A stretch of DNA of 64,000 nt from Cytophaga hutchinsonii ATCC 33406 (lineage in GTDB: Bacteria > Bacteroidota > Bacteroidia > Cytophagales > Cytophagaceae): the NCBI RefSeq assembly GCF_000014145.1, contig NC_008255.1, positions 3,612,001 through 3,676,000 of the forward strand, in the 5' to 3' direction. The translations under genes and the position numbers were made by a program. The notes below the pieces were generated by a model, which saw only the letters and a program-made list of their open reading frames with translations, did no database searches and was not told the origin of the DNA. Below are positions 8,878 to 17,102 of the stretch, one piece after another (the first letter of the stretch is position 1; each line of letters begins with the position of its first letter).

Positions 8878-9352
8878 GTTTAATCAACAATGCTACCGCG
8901 TACGCATTCACGCCTTCTTCCCGGCCCACATAGCCAAGCTTTTCATTTGTCGTTGCCTTGATTGAAATATCTTCTACGGGAATGCTCATGGCTTCTGACA
9001 AGGCCGTTTGCATGCGTTCGATATGCGGATTGATCTTTGGCATTTCTAATGCAAGGGAAGCATCTACGTTGCTGATCTCCCAGCCTTTTTCGCGGATCAT
9101 GCGGCATACTTCTTTCAGCAGGACTTTAGAATCCACACCTTTCCAACGATCGTCGGTATTTGCAAAATGGAAACCGATGTCGCGCATGTTTGCTGCACCT
9201 AAAATTGCATCACAGATAGCATGGATCAATACATCGGCATCGGAGTGGCCGTCCGGGCCTTTTGTATATTCAAGCTGAATACCACCAAGCCACATGGGTC
9301 TGCCTTCTTTTAATTGGTGAACGTCGTATCCGAAACCTACTTTAATTTTCAT
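8873..9352 (-). CDS. ispF: 2-C-methyl-D-erythritol 2,4-cyclodiphosphate synthase
   Basis: The 159-residue protein matches IspF of the MEP isoprenoid pathway, which converts CDP-methylerythritol 2-phosphate to the cyclic diphosphate with release of CMP. Metal ligands Asp10 and His12 lie in GYDVHQ. GHSDADVLIHAICDAILGA and DIGFHFANTDDRWKGVD form the trimer-interface active site, and IKATTNEKLGYVGR is the C-terminal signature. The gene stands alone, not fused to ispD. Its stop codon lies inside a strong hairpin. Confidence 0.97.
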   Translation of the reverse strand: MKIKVGFGYDVHQLKEGRPMWLGGIQLEYTKGPDGHSDADVLIHAICDAILGAANMRDIGFHFANTDDRWKGVDSKVLLKEVCRMIREKGWEISNVDASLALEMPKINPHIERMQTALSEAMSIPVEDISIKATTNEKLGYVGREEGVNAYAVALLIKP

Positions 9353-9720
9353 GTTGTTTATTATTTAATAATGCAGTCAATCCGCCGCGGCGGACTGCCA
9401 AATAAAAGGCACCAGTCACCGCTTCGCTAAGACTGGCGCCAGGAGCATTACTTTGAATATTAGCATTACAAAGTTTTCCTATCGTAGTCTTGTATAGTCT
9501 TTCTTTTTTTATCTTCCGTTCTTTTACCTTTCCGCCGCGGCGGAGCAAAAGAACCAAAAAATCAAGGCTGTGTTTCAAAAAGGCTAAAATCAGAATTCGT
9601 TCCGCTAACGCTGCGAAATCGTCCTGAAAAAGGACTAGTTGCAGCGTTTAAAAAGCTCCACGAATTCTGATTTCTTAACGCCATTTGAAATAAGGCCGAT
9701 TAAATTTAAAGAATCTTTTA
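9353..9720. repeat. 368-bp intergenic region with GC palindromes and a long foldback
   Basis: The region contains two copies of the perfect palindrome TCCGCCGCGGCGGA (9381-9394 and 9531-9544) and a hairpin CCAGTC...GACTGG (9412-9436) resembling one at 8522-8544. It also carries a nested foldback at 9566-9697. A 78-residue open frame on the minus strand (9342-9578) is mostly palindrome sequence and is not called as a gene. Confidence 0.7.
9566..9697. repeat. Nested 130-bp foldback (MITE-like or structured RNA)
   Basis: Concentric complementary arms are visible. Outer GGCTGTGTTTCAAA pairs imperfectly with a segment ending AAATAAGGCC (9683-9697). AAATCAGAATTCGT (9587-9600) pairs with ACGAATTCTGATTT (9660-9673). 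AACGCTGC (9607-9614) pairs with GCAGCGTT (9641-9648). GTCCT (9621-9625) pairs with AGGAC (9631-9635). The shape suggests a miniature mobile element or a folded RNA; the sequence alone cannot decide. Confidence 0.6.
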
Positions 9721-10956
9721 CTATATCGATTTATAATACAGCGTAGAACAATTTTCAGGTTGCAGAACTGTTTTCGCAACGCGTGAAATATCTGCTGTGG
9801 TTACTTTTTGTATGTTCGCAGCTTCTCTGTTTACGATTTCCGGATCGCCTAACATCGCTGCATATGCCAGGTTCATGGCTCTATTCAGCACTTCTACTTC
9901 ACCAAACAATAACGTTGACTCTGCCTGGTTTTTTACTTTGTTTAATTCCTTTTCAGAAAACTGTTCCTGTGTAAATTTCTCTATCAATTCTGAGATTGCA
10001 TCGTCCGCGTCTTTCAATTGAACACCTTTGGAAAGTTTTCCATCGATCACCAGCAAGCCGGGATCCACGGAACTCATAATATATGCATTCAATGATGAGA
10101 ACATCTTTTTTTCCTGAACCAGCTTATCATACAGACGGGATGATTTTCCTCTGCCTAATATATCGCTTACCAGATCGGTTGAATAAAAATCGGCCGATAA
10201 TTTTCCGCCCATGTGGTACGTCTTATACAGCGCGTCTAACGGTACTTTTGCTTCTGTCTGTTCGAAGCGTGCTGCCGTTTGTTTCGGTTCTGCCGGAATG
10301 TTTCGTTTTCTTCTTGTACCGGAAGGAATCGGGGCAAACCATTTTTCAGAAAGTTTTTTTACCTGTTCCAGCGTTACATTTCCGGCAACAACCATGTACG
10401 CATTATTCGGCAGATAGTACGAATAAAAGAAGTCGCGCACATCATCCATGGTTGCTTCTTCAATATGTGAAATTTCTTTACCGATGGTTGCCCATTTGTA
10501 CGAATGTTCTTTATATGCAAGCGGGCGCAGCTTCAGCCACACATCGCCATAGGGCTGGTTCAGGTAACGCTGTTTAAATTCTTCAATCACTACGCTTCGC
10601 TGCACTTCCAGTACTTTCGGGTCAAACGACAGCGCCATCATACGATCGCTTTCCAGCCAGAAAGCGGTTTCAATATTATTAGCCGGAATGGTAATATAAT
10701 AGTTGGTTATATCCGGAGACGTGAATGCATTGTTTTCTCCACCCGCTTTCTGAAGCGCTTCATCGTAAGATGGAATGTGTTTAGAACCGCCAAACATTAA
10801 GTGTTCAAAGAGGTGTGCAAAACCCGTTTTAGTAACTACTTCGTCTTTTGAACCTACATCATATAAAATATTTAACGCTGCCATGGAGGTTGTACGGTCT
10901 TCGTGTACAAAAACTTTCAACCCGTTATCTAATACAAAAGAAGAATATTCAATCAT
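9721..10956 (-). CDS. M16-family zinc metallopeptidase (insulinase/processing-peptidase type)
   Basis: The 411-residue protein has the inverted zinc motif HxxEH as HLFEH (His48, Glu51, His52). A conserved downstream acidic region (VVIEEFKQRYLNQPYGD, about residues 124-140) supplies the third ligand. The C-terminal M16_C domain follows (VPLDALYKTYHMGG, SDILGRGKSSRLYDKLVQE). It has the two-domain short form of PqqL/MPP-like proteins. No signal peptide is seen, so it is probably cytoplasmic or one half of a heterodimer. A CAAAAATA box (10974-10981) gives a minus-strand -7 element 18 bp upstream. Confidence 0.9.
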   Translation of the reverse strand: MIEYSSFVLDNGLKVFVHEDRTTSMAALNILYDVGSKDEVVTKTGFAHLFEHLMFGGSKHIPSYDEALQKAGGENNAFTSPDITNYYITIPANNIETAFWLESDRMMALSFDPKVLEVQRSVVIEEFKQRYLNQPYGDVWLKLRPLAYKEHSYKWATIGKEISHIEEATMDDVRDFFYSYYLPNNAYMVVAGNVTLEQVKKLSEKWFAPIPSGTRRKRNIPAEPKQTAARFEQTEAKVPLDALYKTYHMGGKLSADFYSTDLVSDILGRGKSSRLYDKLVQEKKMFSSLNAYIMSSVDPGLLVIDGKLSKGVQLKDADDAISELIEKFTQEQFSEKELNKVKNQAESTLLFGEVEVLNRAMNLAYAAMLGDPEIVNREAANIQKVTTADISRVAKTVLQPENCSTLYYKSI

Positions 10957-10973
10957 TTCAAATTCATTTTCAA

Positions 10974-10981
10974 CAAAAATA
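10974..10981 (-). promoter_or_regulatory. Possible -7 box for the M16 peptidase gene
   Basis: The minus strand reads TATTTTTG, matching TAnnTTTG, 18 bases before the start codon. No convincing TTG is found 19-20 bases further upstream. The resulting leader would be only about ten bases. Confidence 0.35.
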
Positions 10982-11094
10982 GAAACAGAAGCCGTATTTT
11001 TATACCTTATTGACTAAAAGCTTTACACCAAACACAAATTATTCTTTTACTTTGTACTGGAATATAGCTGAGGAATGAGGCAAAAATACGTGGT

Positions 11095-13074
11095 ATGATA
11101 GCATTTGAACGGAATAATATAGATCAGGAAACGCTTATACGCTTGTACAAAGAGCTTGTAAAGCCCAGAATGATAGAGGAGAAAATGTTGTTTCTTCTGC
11201 GCCAGGGTAAGATCTCCAAGTGGTTTTCGGGGATTGGTCAGGAAGCCGTTTCGGTAGGTGTTGCGTGTGCGCTGGAGAAAGAAGAATATATTTTACCGTT
11301 ACACCGGAACTTAGGAATTTTTACCAGCCGCGGGGTTCCTTTGCACCGGTTGTTCTGCCAGTTCCAGGGAAAACCTTCCGGCTTTACAAAAGGCCGAGAC
11401 CGTTCGTTTCATTTCGGCAGCAAAGAACATCACATTGTGGGCATGATCTCACACCTTGGCCCGCAGATGGCGGTAGCAGACGGCATTGCCTTAGCAGAGA
11501 AATTATCCCGAAGCAACCGTGCCACATTGGTATTCACCGGTGATGGCGGTACCAGTGAAGGCGATTTTCACGAAGCATTGAATCTTGCTTCCGTATGGAA
11601 TTTACCCTTGATCTTTTTGGTAGAGAACAATGGCTATGGCTTATCTACGCCGCTGGAAGAGCAATTCAAAATAAAGAGTTTTAAAGAAAAAGGACCGGCA
11701 TACGCAATTGAAACACATACCATTGATGGGAACAATATTTTAGAAGTATATTCTAAAATCCGTGTGCTTGCAGACTATGTGCGCAGAGAATCACGTCCGG
11801 TACTGGTAGAAGCCATTACTTTCCGCATGCGCGGGCACGAAGAAGCATCCGGTACCAAATACATTCCCGAACAATTATTTGAAGCCTGGGCAAAAAAAGA
11901 TCCGGTTGAAAATTATGAACGGTATCTTCTGAATGAAGCGATTCTCACCATACAGGAGATTGAATCCATTAAACAAAAAATAAAGGACGGGATCGATGAA
12001 GCGTGGCAGTATACGGAAAATGAAAAAGAACCGGTAGCGGATGCTTCGATCGAAGAAGAAGATATGTATGCACCTTATGTACATATCAGAACCCGTCCGC
12101 GTACTACATTGAAAAGCCCGAAACGTTTTATTGATGCTATAAGCGATGGCTTACGGCTTGCGATGGATAAGTACCCGCGACTGATTCAAATGGGCCAGGA
12201 TATTGCGGAATACGGTGGTGTGTTTAAAGTTACGGAAGGTCTGGTTGAGCGTTACAGCAAAGAGCGTGTGCGCAATACACCGTTGTGTGAATCGGCTGTT
12301 ATCGGTGCAGGTTATGGTCTTGCGATAAAAGATTATAAATCGGTGATCGAAATGCAGTTTGCCGATTTCATCACCAGCGGTTTTAATCAGGTTGTTAATA
12401 ATCTGGCAAAATCGCATTACCGCTGGGAGCAGGCGGCAGATGTAGTTATCCGCATGCCTACCGGTGCAGGTACCAGCGGAGGCCCGTTCCATTCTCAATC
12501 CAATGAAGCGTGGTTTTTCCATACACCGGGTTTAAAAATCGTTTACCCTTCAAATCCGTATGATGCCAAAGGACTTTTACTGGCAGCGATTGAAGATCCG
12601 AACCCGGTTTTGTATTTTGAACATAAAGCCTTGTACCGTTCCATCACGGAAGAAATTCCGGATGATTATTATACCGTTCCGATCGGCGAGGCGATTTTGG
12701 CTGAAGAAGGTGACGACCTCACCATTGTAGCTTATGGAAATGCTGTCTGGTGGGCTAAAGAAGCGGTCAAAAAAGAAGCTGCCTCTGCGGATATCATTGA
12801 CTTGAGAAGTTTGCTGCCGTGGGATAAAGAACTGGTTCTTAAAAGTGTACTTAAAACAGGCAGGGTGCTCGTTATAAATGAAGATACCTTAACAGGGTCC
12901 ATTTCAGCTGAAATTGCTGCCTGGATCAGTGAAAATGCCTTTGAAAGCCTGGATGCTCCGGTAATGCGTGTAGGAAGTCTGGATACCGCTGTCCCCTTTT
13001 CTAAATCCCTGGAAGATAATTTTCTTCCGGTTAAGCGTATTCAGGATAAATTGAAGGAACTTCAATACTACTAA
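11095..13074 (+). CDS. 2-oxoacid dehydrogenase E1, fused alpha and beta subunits (branched-chain/pyruvate type)
   Basis: The 659-residue protein joins both E1 subunits. The alpha half (about residues 10-320) contains the thiamine-diphosphate motif GDGGTSEGDFHEALN at about 148-162, with VENN about 25 residues later. The beta half (about 335-659) starts KRFIDAISDGLRLAMDKYPR and includes MPTGAGTSGGPFHSQS, the transketolase pyrimidine domain. E1 decarboxylates 2-oxoacids and acylates lipoyl-E2. Fusion of the halves is common in Bacteroidota. lipA, which makes the lipoyl cofactor, lies 3 kb downstream. Substrate (branched-chain 2-oxoacid or pyruvate) is uncertain. Confidence 0.92.
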   Translation: MIAFERNNIDQETLIRLYKELVKPRMIEEKMLFLLRQGKISKWFSGIGQEAVSVGVACALEKEEYILPLHRNLGIFTSRGVPLHRLFCQFQGKPSGFTKGRDRSFHFGSKEHHIVGMISHLGPQMAVADGIALAEKLSRSNRATLVFTGDGGTSEGDFHEALNLASVWNLPLIFLVENNGYGLSTPLEEQFKIKSFKEKGPAYAIETHTIDGNNILEVYSKIRVLADYVRRESRPVLVEAITFRMRGHEEASGTKYIPEQLFEAWAKKDPVENYERYLLNEAILTIQEIESIKQKIKDGIDEAWQYTENEKEPVADASIEEEDMYAPYVHIRTRPRTTLKSPKRFIDAISDGLRLAMDKYPRLIQMGQDIAEYGGVFKVTEGLVERYSKERVRNTPLCESAVIGAGYGLAIKDYKSVIEMQFADFITSGFNQVVNNLAKSHYRWEQAADVVIRMPTGAGTSGGPFHSQSNEAWFFHTPGLKIVYPSNPYDAKGLLLAAIEDPNPVLYFEHKALYRSITEEIPDDYYTVPIGEAILAEEGDDLTIVAYGNAVWWAKEAVKKEAASADIIDLRSLLPWDKELVLKSVLKTGRVLVINEDTLTGSISAEIAAWISENAFESLDAPVMRVGSLDTAVPFSKSLEDNFLPVKRIQDKLKELQYY

Positions 13075-13147
13075 TCCCGTTATAAGCATAGCATTTAATT
13101 GTAAATACTTTGTAAAATAGGTAGATTTACCTCATACTCATCTTTCT

Positions 13148-13411
13148 ATGAAATATTTATTCATCCCCTTTATTGCGCTGTTTATTCTTGTAAGTGTTAC
13201 GTCATGCAACAAGCATTCTTCCTATCCTTGTCCGGGTCTGGGCCAGGCAAATGAGGCTGATATCAGTCAGTTTGATGAGAATGGTGCGCTGAAAACAGAT
13301 TCCAAGAAGAAAAAGAAAAGTAATGTAAACGGCCGATTTAATGTTGACAATGGATTGATCAATAAAAAGAATCCGAAGCAGCTTAAATCAAAAGGCCGCA
13401 AACGCGTTTAA
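13148..13411 (+). CDS. Small basic lipoprotein of unknown function
   Basis: The 87-residue protein has a lipoprotein signal MKYLFIPFIALFILVSVTSC with Cys20 as the lipidation residue. The mature part is rich in Lys/Asn (KKKKKSNVNGRF, KSKGRKRV). A short C-P-C-P-G segment follows the lipobox. No family is recognised. It lies 10 bp before the repeat-containing secreted protein gene, which is also basic, so the two may act together at the cell envelope. Confidence 0.75.
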   Translation: MKYLFIPFIALFILVSVTSCNKHSSYPCPGLGQANEADISQFDENGALKTDSKKKKKSNVNGRFNVDNGLINKKNPKQLKSKGRKRV

Positions 13412-13421
13412 TGCATCTTAC

Positions 13422-14372
13422 ATGAGAAAACAACACGTTGTATTTATTTATTCCTGCATCTTTCTGATGCTTTTGTCGTTTACCGGCTTTAGTCAGACGG
13501 GCTATCACGAAAAAAATGTAAATATTCAGAAGAAGCAGAAAGACATGACTTCTTCGGAGGGAAACATTAAAGTAAAGAAGAGCAAGAGCGCCAATATATC
13601 AAAGAATCAGAAAAACATGGGCCAGTCTCAGGGTACCATGAACGCAAAGCAGGCTACGGCCTCTCATACCAGCGGACCAAAAAATAATCAGGCATTAGCG
13701 GAAGCAAATAAAGGTACAAATGTGCAGAAAAAGCAACGTCAGATGGGTACCAGTACCGGTGATGTTGTTGTTTCGAATAAAACTGGTGTTAAACCGCCGC
13801 TGCATGATAATACGGTAATCGTTGATAATTCCGCACAACGCAAGCAATCCAAACAAATGAGTAAATACCAGGGTGATATTGTTCCTTCGGAATCAAATTC
13901 ACATGGGCCGTTAAACTCAGGTTCTATGGTACTTGCGCGTGAGATGGACAGAAAGCAGGAAAAGCAGCGTGCAAAATATTCAGGCGATATTGCGAACAAT
14001 TTCCTGGCTAAGCGCTCTAAAATGCGTGAAGACAAAAACAGACAGGTTTCCTCATACAAAGGAGATATTCTGGTTAGCACACTTAATGCACGCGCAAAAC
14101 GTACGCGTAAGAAAGCAAAAGATATTGCGAACTACAGAGGAGACATTGTTGTTAAAAATGTTAAGAAAGGCATGCACCCAAGTGCTGTTTACCAGGGTGG
14201 AAAAGTCAAGAATTCTTATGCTCAGAAAGAGAAATACCGTAAGAAAATGCTTAAGAAATACGGTAAAACAGAAGGCCTTGAAGATGCAAACTGGCAAAAA
14301 GAAAAACAGAAAAACAGTACTCCAAGATACGACAAGCGAGAAGCCGAGATCTGGAATTTACAAACAAAATAA
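13422..14372 (+). CDS. Secreted basic protein with seven degenerate Q..M....GDI repeats
   Basis: The 316-residue protein has a signal peptide (about 1-25, ending TGFSQ). The rest is unusually Lys/Gln/Ser-rich. Seven units share the pattern KxQxxMxxxxGDIxV, with the Gly at residues 47, 71, 113, 152, 189, 215 and 241. Later units read Y-x-GDI. Spacing between units varies from 24 to 42 residues. No enzymatic motif is seen and no named family is recognised. It directly abuts ytxJ (the stop is followed at once by the next ATG), suggesting translational coupling. A DNA- or polysaccharide-binding envelope protein is one guess. Confidence 0.8.
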   Translation: MRKQHVVFIYSCIFLMLLSFTGFSQTGYHEKNVNIQKKQKDMTSSEGNIKVKKSKSANISKNQKNMGQSQGTMNAKQATASHTSGPKNNQALAEANKGTNVQKKQRQMGTSTGDVVVSNKTGVKPPLHDNTVIVDNSAQRKQSKQMSKYQGDIVPSESNSHGPLNSGSMVLAREMDRKQEKQRAKYSGDIANNFLAKRSKMREDKNRQVSSYKGDILVSTLNARAKRTRKKAKDIANYRGDIVVKNVKKGMHPSAVYQGGKVKNSYAQKEKYRKKMLKKYGKTEGLEDANWQKEKQKNSTPRYDKREAEIWNLQTK

Positions 14373-14711
14373 ATGAACTGGATTCCATTAACATCCGAAA
14401 ATCAATTACAGGAAATCATAACGGGGTCTGCAGAGGCTCCTGTTATGATTTTCAAGCACAGCACACGCTGTTCCATCAGTTCTACGGCTCTAAGCCGTTT
14501 AGAGCGTAACTGGAACGAAAGTGAAATGGCCATTAAAACCGTTTATTTAGATTTGCTGGCATACCGTCCGGTATCTGCACAAATTGAAAACCTGCTCCAT
14601 GTTGAACACCAATCGCCGCAGGCAATACTTATTAAAAATGGCAAATCGATCTGGGATGGTTCGCATTACGATATTCAGTATGATGCAATTAAAAAAGCCC
14701 TGGGAAAATAG
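14373..14711 (+). CDS. ytxJ: YtxJ-like monothiol thioredoxin-fold protein (bacillithiol-linked)
   Basis: The 112-residue protein matches the YtxJ family, a small thioredoxin-fold protein associated with bacillithiol redox. The active-site stretch is FKHSTRCSISSTALSRLE, with a single Cys33 where classical thioredoxins have CxxC. The following HQSPQAILIKNGKSIWDGSH contains the cis-Pro region. It starts immediately after the upstream stop codon. The family assignment is fairly secure; the physiological partner is inferred from family knowledge. Downstream is a nested inverted-repeat terminator shared with osmC. Confidence 0.85.
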   Translation: MNWIPLTSENQLQEIITGSAEAPVMIFKHSTRCSISSTALSRLERNWNESEMAIKTVYLDLLAYRPVSAQIENLLHVEHQSPQAILIKNGKSIWDGSHYDIQYDAIKKALGK

Positions 14712-14845
14712 TATAAAGTACTGAGTACAGAGTAATTCAATCATAAATCATACGAATTATATTAGTAAAAAAGGTAAAGCCGGAGATTAAATAATCTCTG
14801 GTTTTACCTTTTTTACTTGGTACTCTGTACTTAGTACTTTATACT
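14710..14845. repeat. GTAC-rich inverted repeat flanking a terminator
   Basis: AGTATAAAGTACTGAGTAC (from 14710, continuing to 14734) is matched by its reverse complement at 14821-14845 with one mismatch in 25 bases. The arms consist of AGTAC-type heptamers also seen near 8454. Between them lies the terminator hairpin at 14767-14814. The whole sits between convergent ytxJ and osmC and looks like an inserted miniature element. Confidence 0.75.
14767..14814. terminator. Bidirectional intrinsic terminator between ytxJ and osmC
   Basis: Two 23-base arms (14767-14789 and 14792-14814) pair with only G-T wobbles, starting AAAAAAGGTAAA and ending TTTACCTTTTTT. A- and T-tracts on either side allow termination in both directions. 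Confidence 0.85.
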
Positions 14846-14846
14846 T

Positions 14847-15257
14847 CTAAAAGTTAAACGACACTTCCTGCACAATATCCGGATGCAGGCTTAAGGCAAC
14901 CGGACAGGTATGAGCTGCACGTTTAAGGATTTCAGCCTGTTTGGGAGTTAGCTGCTGCGGATCAGGCAAGGTAAAAGCAATATGTATTCCGGCAATTTTT
15001 CTTGGCGGCTCTTTAGTCATTATCTTTTCAATAGTTGCTGTAATTCCTTCAAATACAATATTCTCACGGGCAGCCACTATACCCATGATTGTCATCATAC
15101 AGCTGCACAAAGCAGCGCTTACCAAATCTGTTGGCGAATACGCCTCTCCTCTGCCGTTGTTGTCTGTTGGCGCATCTGTAATAACAGTATTGCCTGATTT
15201 CAGATGTGTGCCTGTTGTACGAAGTCCTCCGAGATATTCTGCGGTCATTTGATACAT
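14847..15257 (-). CDS. OsmC-family peroxiredoxin-like protein
   Basis: The 136-residue protein has the OsmC fold. The first cysteine region is SPTDLVSAALCSCMMTIMGI (Cys51/Cys53) and the second is HTCPVALSLHPD (Cys118). Family members of this length reduce organic peroxides using the two Cys residues with lipoyl or other dithiol donors. It faces ytxJ, another thiol-redox gene, across a shared terminator. Which OsmC subfamily it belongs to cannot be told by eye. Confidence 0.9.
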   Translation of the reverse strand: MYQMTAEYLGGLRTTGTHLKSGNTVITDAPTDNNGRGEAYSPTDLVSAALCSCMMTIMGIVAARENIVFEGITATIEKIMTKEPPRKIAGIHIAFTLPDPQQLTPKQAEILKRAAHTCPVALSLHPDIVQEVSFNF

Positions 15258-15315
15258 AAAAGAAATATTTTAGCGTTGTTAGGAAAATTAGTAAATTTAG
15301 CGGAAGCCTTTATTT

Positions 15316-16074
15316 ATGAAAGTACAAAATACTTATTTAATCGTATTATTATTTCTTTTTCAAGTTCCGGTTTTTGCTCAGCGCGAAGGAGCTATTGAGT
15401 ATGAACAGGAATTTATTGCCGGGATCAATTTTAATACGAATGCTGGATTAATCGGAGGCATTACGTTGCGCTATACTAAATTACTGTTTGAATCTAAAAC
15501 ACAGTTTCACAATTTCGGGCTTGATCTTGGTATTGTAAAACACCCTAAAGAACTGCGTTATGCAAATCAATCAGGGGCCGGTTCATTTATCGCTTATAAG
15601 TCACACCACTTGGTGGTACTCAGGCCAACATACGGGCGGGAATTTGTGTTGTTCCATAAAGGCAATGAAGATGGGGTTCAGCTTGATCTGATTATAAACG
15701 GCGGTCTTTCGTTTGGTATTTTAACTCCTTATTATATTCAATACCAGCAACCCAACAGTACCGTATCCGAAAGTATCCCATACAGTCCTGATATTCCAAA
15801 TTTTGCAATAACGAGTATTATTTCTTCTTCCGGCTATTTAACGGGTTTTGGAGAATCTAAAATTGTACCCGGACTTCATTTAAAAACAGGCTTTAGTTTT
15901 GAATACGGACATTTCTCAAATAAAGTAACCGGCATAGAGGCAGGCTTTTTACTGGAAGCCTTTACGCAGAAGATGGTTATGATGGAAGCACCTGCAAATG
16001 ACCCGGGGTATTTTAAAAACAATCAGGTATTTACGTCTGTTTACATTAATATTTTTTATGGCGGCAGAAAGTAA
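15316..16074 (+). CDS. Secreted protein, probable outer-membrane beta-barrel, unknown function
   Basis: The 252-residue protein has a clear signal peptide (MKVQNTYLIVLLFLFQVPVF, cleavage likely before AQ). It is rich in alternating beta-strand patterns (FIAGINFNTNAGLIGGITLR, LDLIINGGLSFGILTPYYIQ) and ends in a strand with aromatic residues (VFTSVYINIFYGG). It looks like a small porin-like barrel common in Bacteroidota, but no named family is recognised. It is divergent from osmC across 58 bp and followed by lipA 94 bp downstream. Confidence 0.75.
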   Translation: MKVQNTYLIVLLFLFQVPVFAQREGAIEYEQEFIAGINFNTNAGLIGGITLRYTKLLFESKTQFHNFGLDLGIVKHPKELRYANQSGAGSFIAYKSHHLVVLRPTYGREFVLFHKGNEDGVQLDLIINGGLSFGILTPYYIQYQQPNSTVSESIPYSPDIPNFAITSIISSSGYLTGFGESKIVPGLHLKTGFSFEYGHFSNKVTGIEAGFLLEAFTQKMVMMEAPANDPGYFKNNQVFTSVYINIFYGGRK

Positions 16075-16136
16075 TGCTGTTTAAACCAAATTGCGTGATT
16101 TTGTGTTCATATAAGGGAAACGAGGGTTAGTTTTAT

Positions 16137-16144
16137 TACCTTTG
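16137..16144 (+). promoter_or_regulatory. -7 box of the lipA promoter
   Basis: TACCTTTG matches TAnnTTTG exactly, 24 bases before the lipA start. No clear TTG is found at the usual 19-20 base spacing, so the call rests on the -7 element and position. Confidence 0.45.
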
Positions 16145-16168
16145 TACCATTCATAAGATTGCTAAGTC

Positions 16169-17041
16169 ATGATTGAATTACCAGTAGTACCCTCCGCATC
16201 TGATCGCAAATCCAAGCCCGACTGGTTACGCGTAAAATTGCCGATCGGAAAAGAATATACAAAATTACGTGCGTTAGTTGACGAGCATAAGCTTCACACC
16301 ATCTGCCAGAGCGGCAATTGCCCCAATATGGGCGAATGCTGGGGCGCAGGTACGGCTACGTTTATGATCCTTGGAAATGTATGTACGCGCAGCTGTTCCT
16401 TCTGCGCAGTTGCAACAGGCAGACCTACGGAATATGATATTGACGAACCGAAACGTGTTGCAGAAGCCGTTCGGTTGATGAATGTAAAACATTGTGTGAT
16501 CACCTCTGTAAACAGAGATGAACTGAAAGATAAAGGGGCAGAAGTCTGGTATCAGACCGTAGTGCGTGTGAAGGAAGAAAGCCCGCAGACTACGATCGAA
16601 ACATTGATACCGGATGTGAAATCTGACTGGGCTTCGTTAGAGCGCATGATCAGCGGCGGACAGGAAGTGGTATCTCACAACATGGAAACAGTGGAACGCC
16701 TGTACAGACGTGTACGTCCGCAAGCGAAATACAGCAGAAGCCTGGAAGAAATCCAACGTATCAAGGCATTTGGCAAACGCACAAAATCCGGTATTATGCT
16801 GGGCCTTGGTGAAACAAAAGACGAAGTATTGAAAGCAATGGATGATCTGGTTGCGCATGGTCTGGATGTACTTACGCTGGGGCAATATTTACAGCCTACA
16901 AAAATGCACCTGGAAGTTGCTGAATTTATTCATCCGGATCAATTTGCCGAATATAAAGAAATCGGATTATCTAAAGGTTTGAATTATGTAGAGTCCGGCC
17001 CGTTGGTGCGTTCCTCCTATCATGCAGAGAAGCATATTTAA
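16169..17041 (+). CDS. lipA: Lipoyl synthase
   Basis: The 290-residue radical-SAM enzyme inserts two sulfurs into octanoyl chains on E2 and GcvH proteins. The auxiliary cluster cysteines are Cys46, Cys51 and Cys57 ([12 protein letters not shown]). The radical-SAM cluster is Cys72-x3-Cys76-x2-Cys79 (CTRSCSFC). The C-terminal RSSYHAE segment supplies the unusual serine ligand of the auxiliary cluster. The length is typical. It works on the same complexes as the E1 encoded upstream. A strong bidirectional terminator follows. Confidence 0.98.
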
Positions 17042-17051
17042 ATCCTTCATA

Positions 17052-17102
17052 CTGACAACAAAAAAGACCCGCTTAAATTAAGCGGGTCTTTTTTGTTGTC
17101 AG
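17052..17102. terminator. Perfect 25-bp inverted repeat, bidirectional terminator after lipA
   Basis: The arms 17052-17076 and 17078-17102 are exact reverse complements around one central base. The core is GACCCGCTTAA/TTAAGCGGGTC flanked by A6 and T6 tracts. It covers the stop codon of the converging minus-strand gene and terminates both lipA and the secretion operon. Confidence 0.9.

Noticed and set aside
9342-9578. 78-residue minus-strand ORF upstream of ispF
   Set aside because: It mostly translates a GC palindrome and a small hairpin repeat, has no recognisable domain and overlaps the ispF start.
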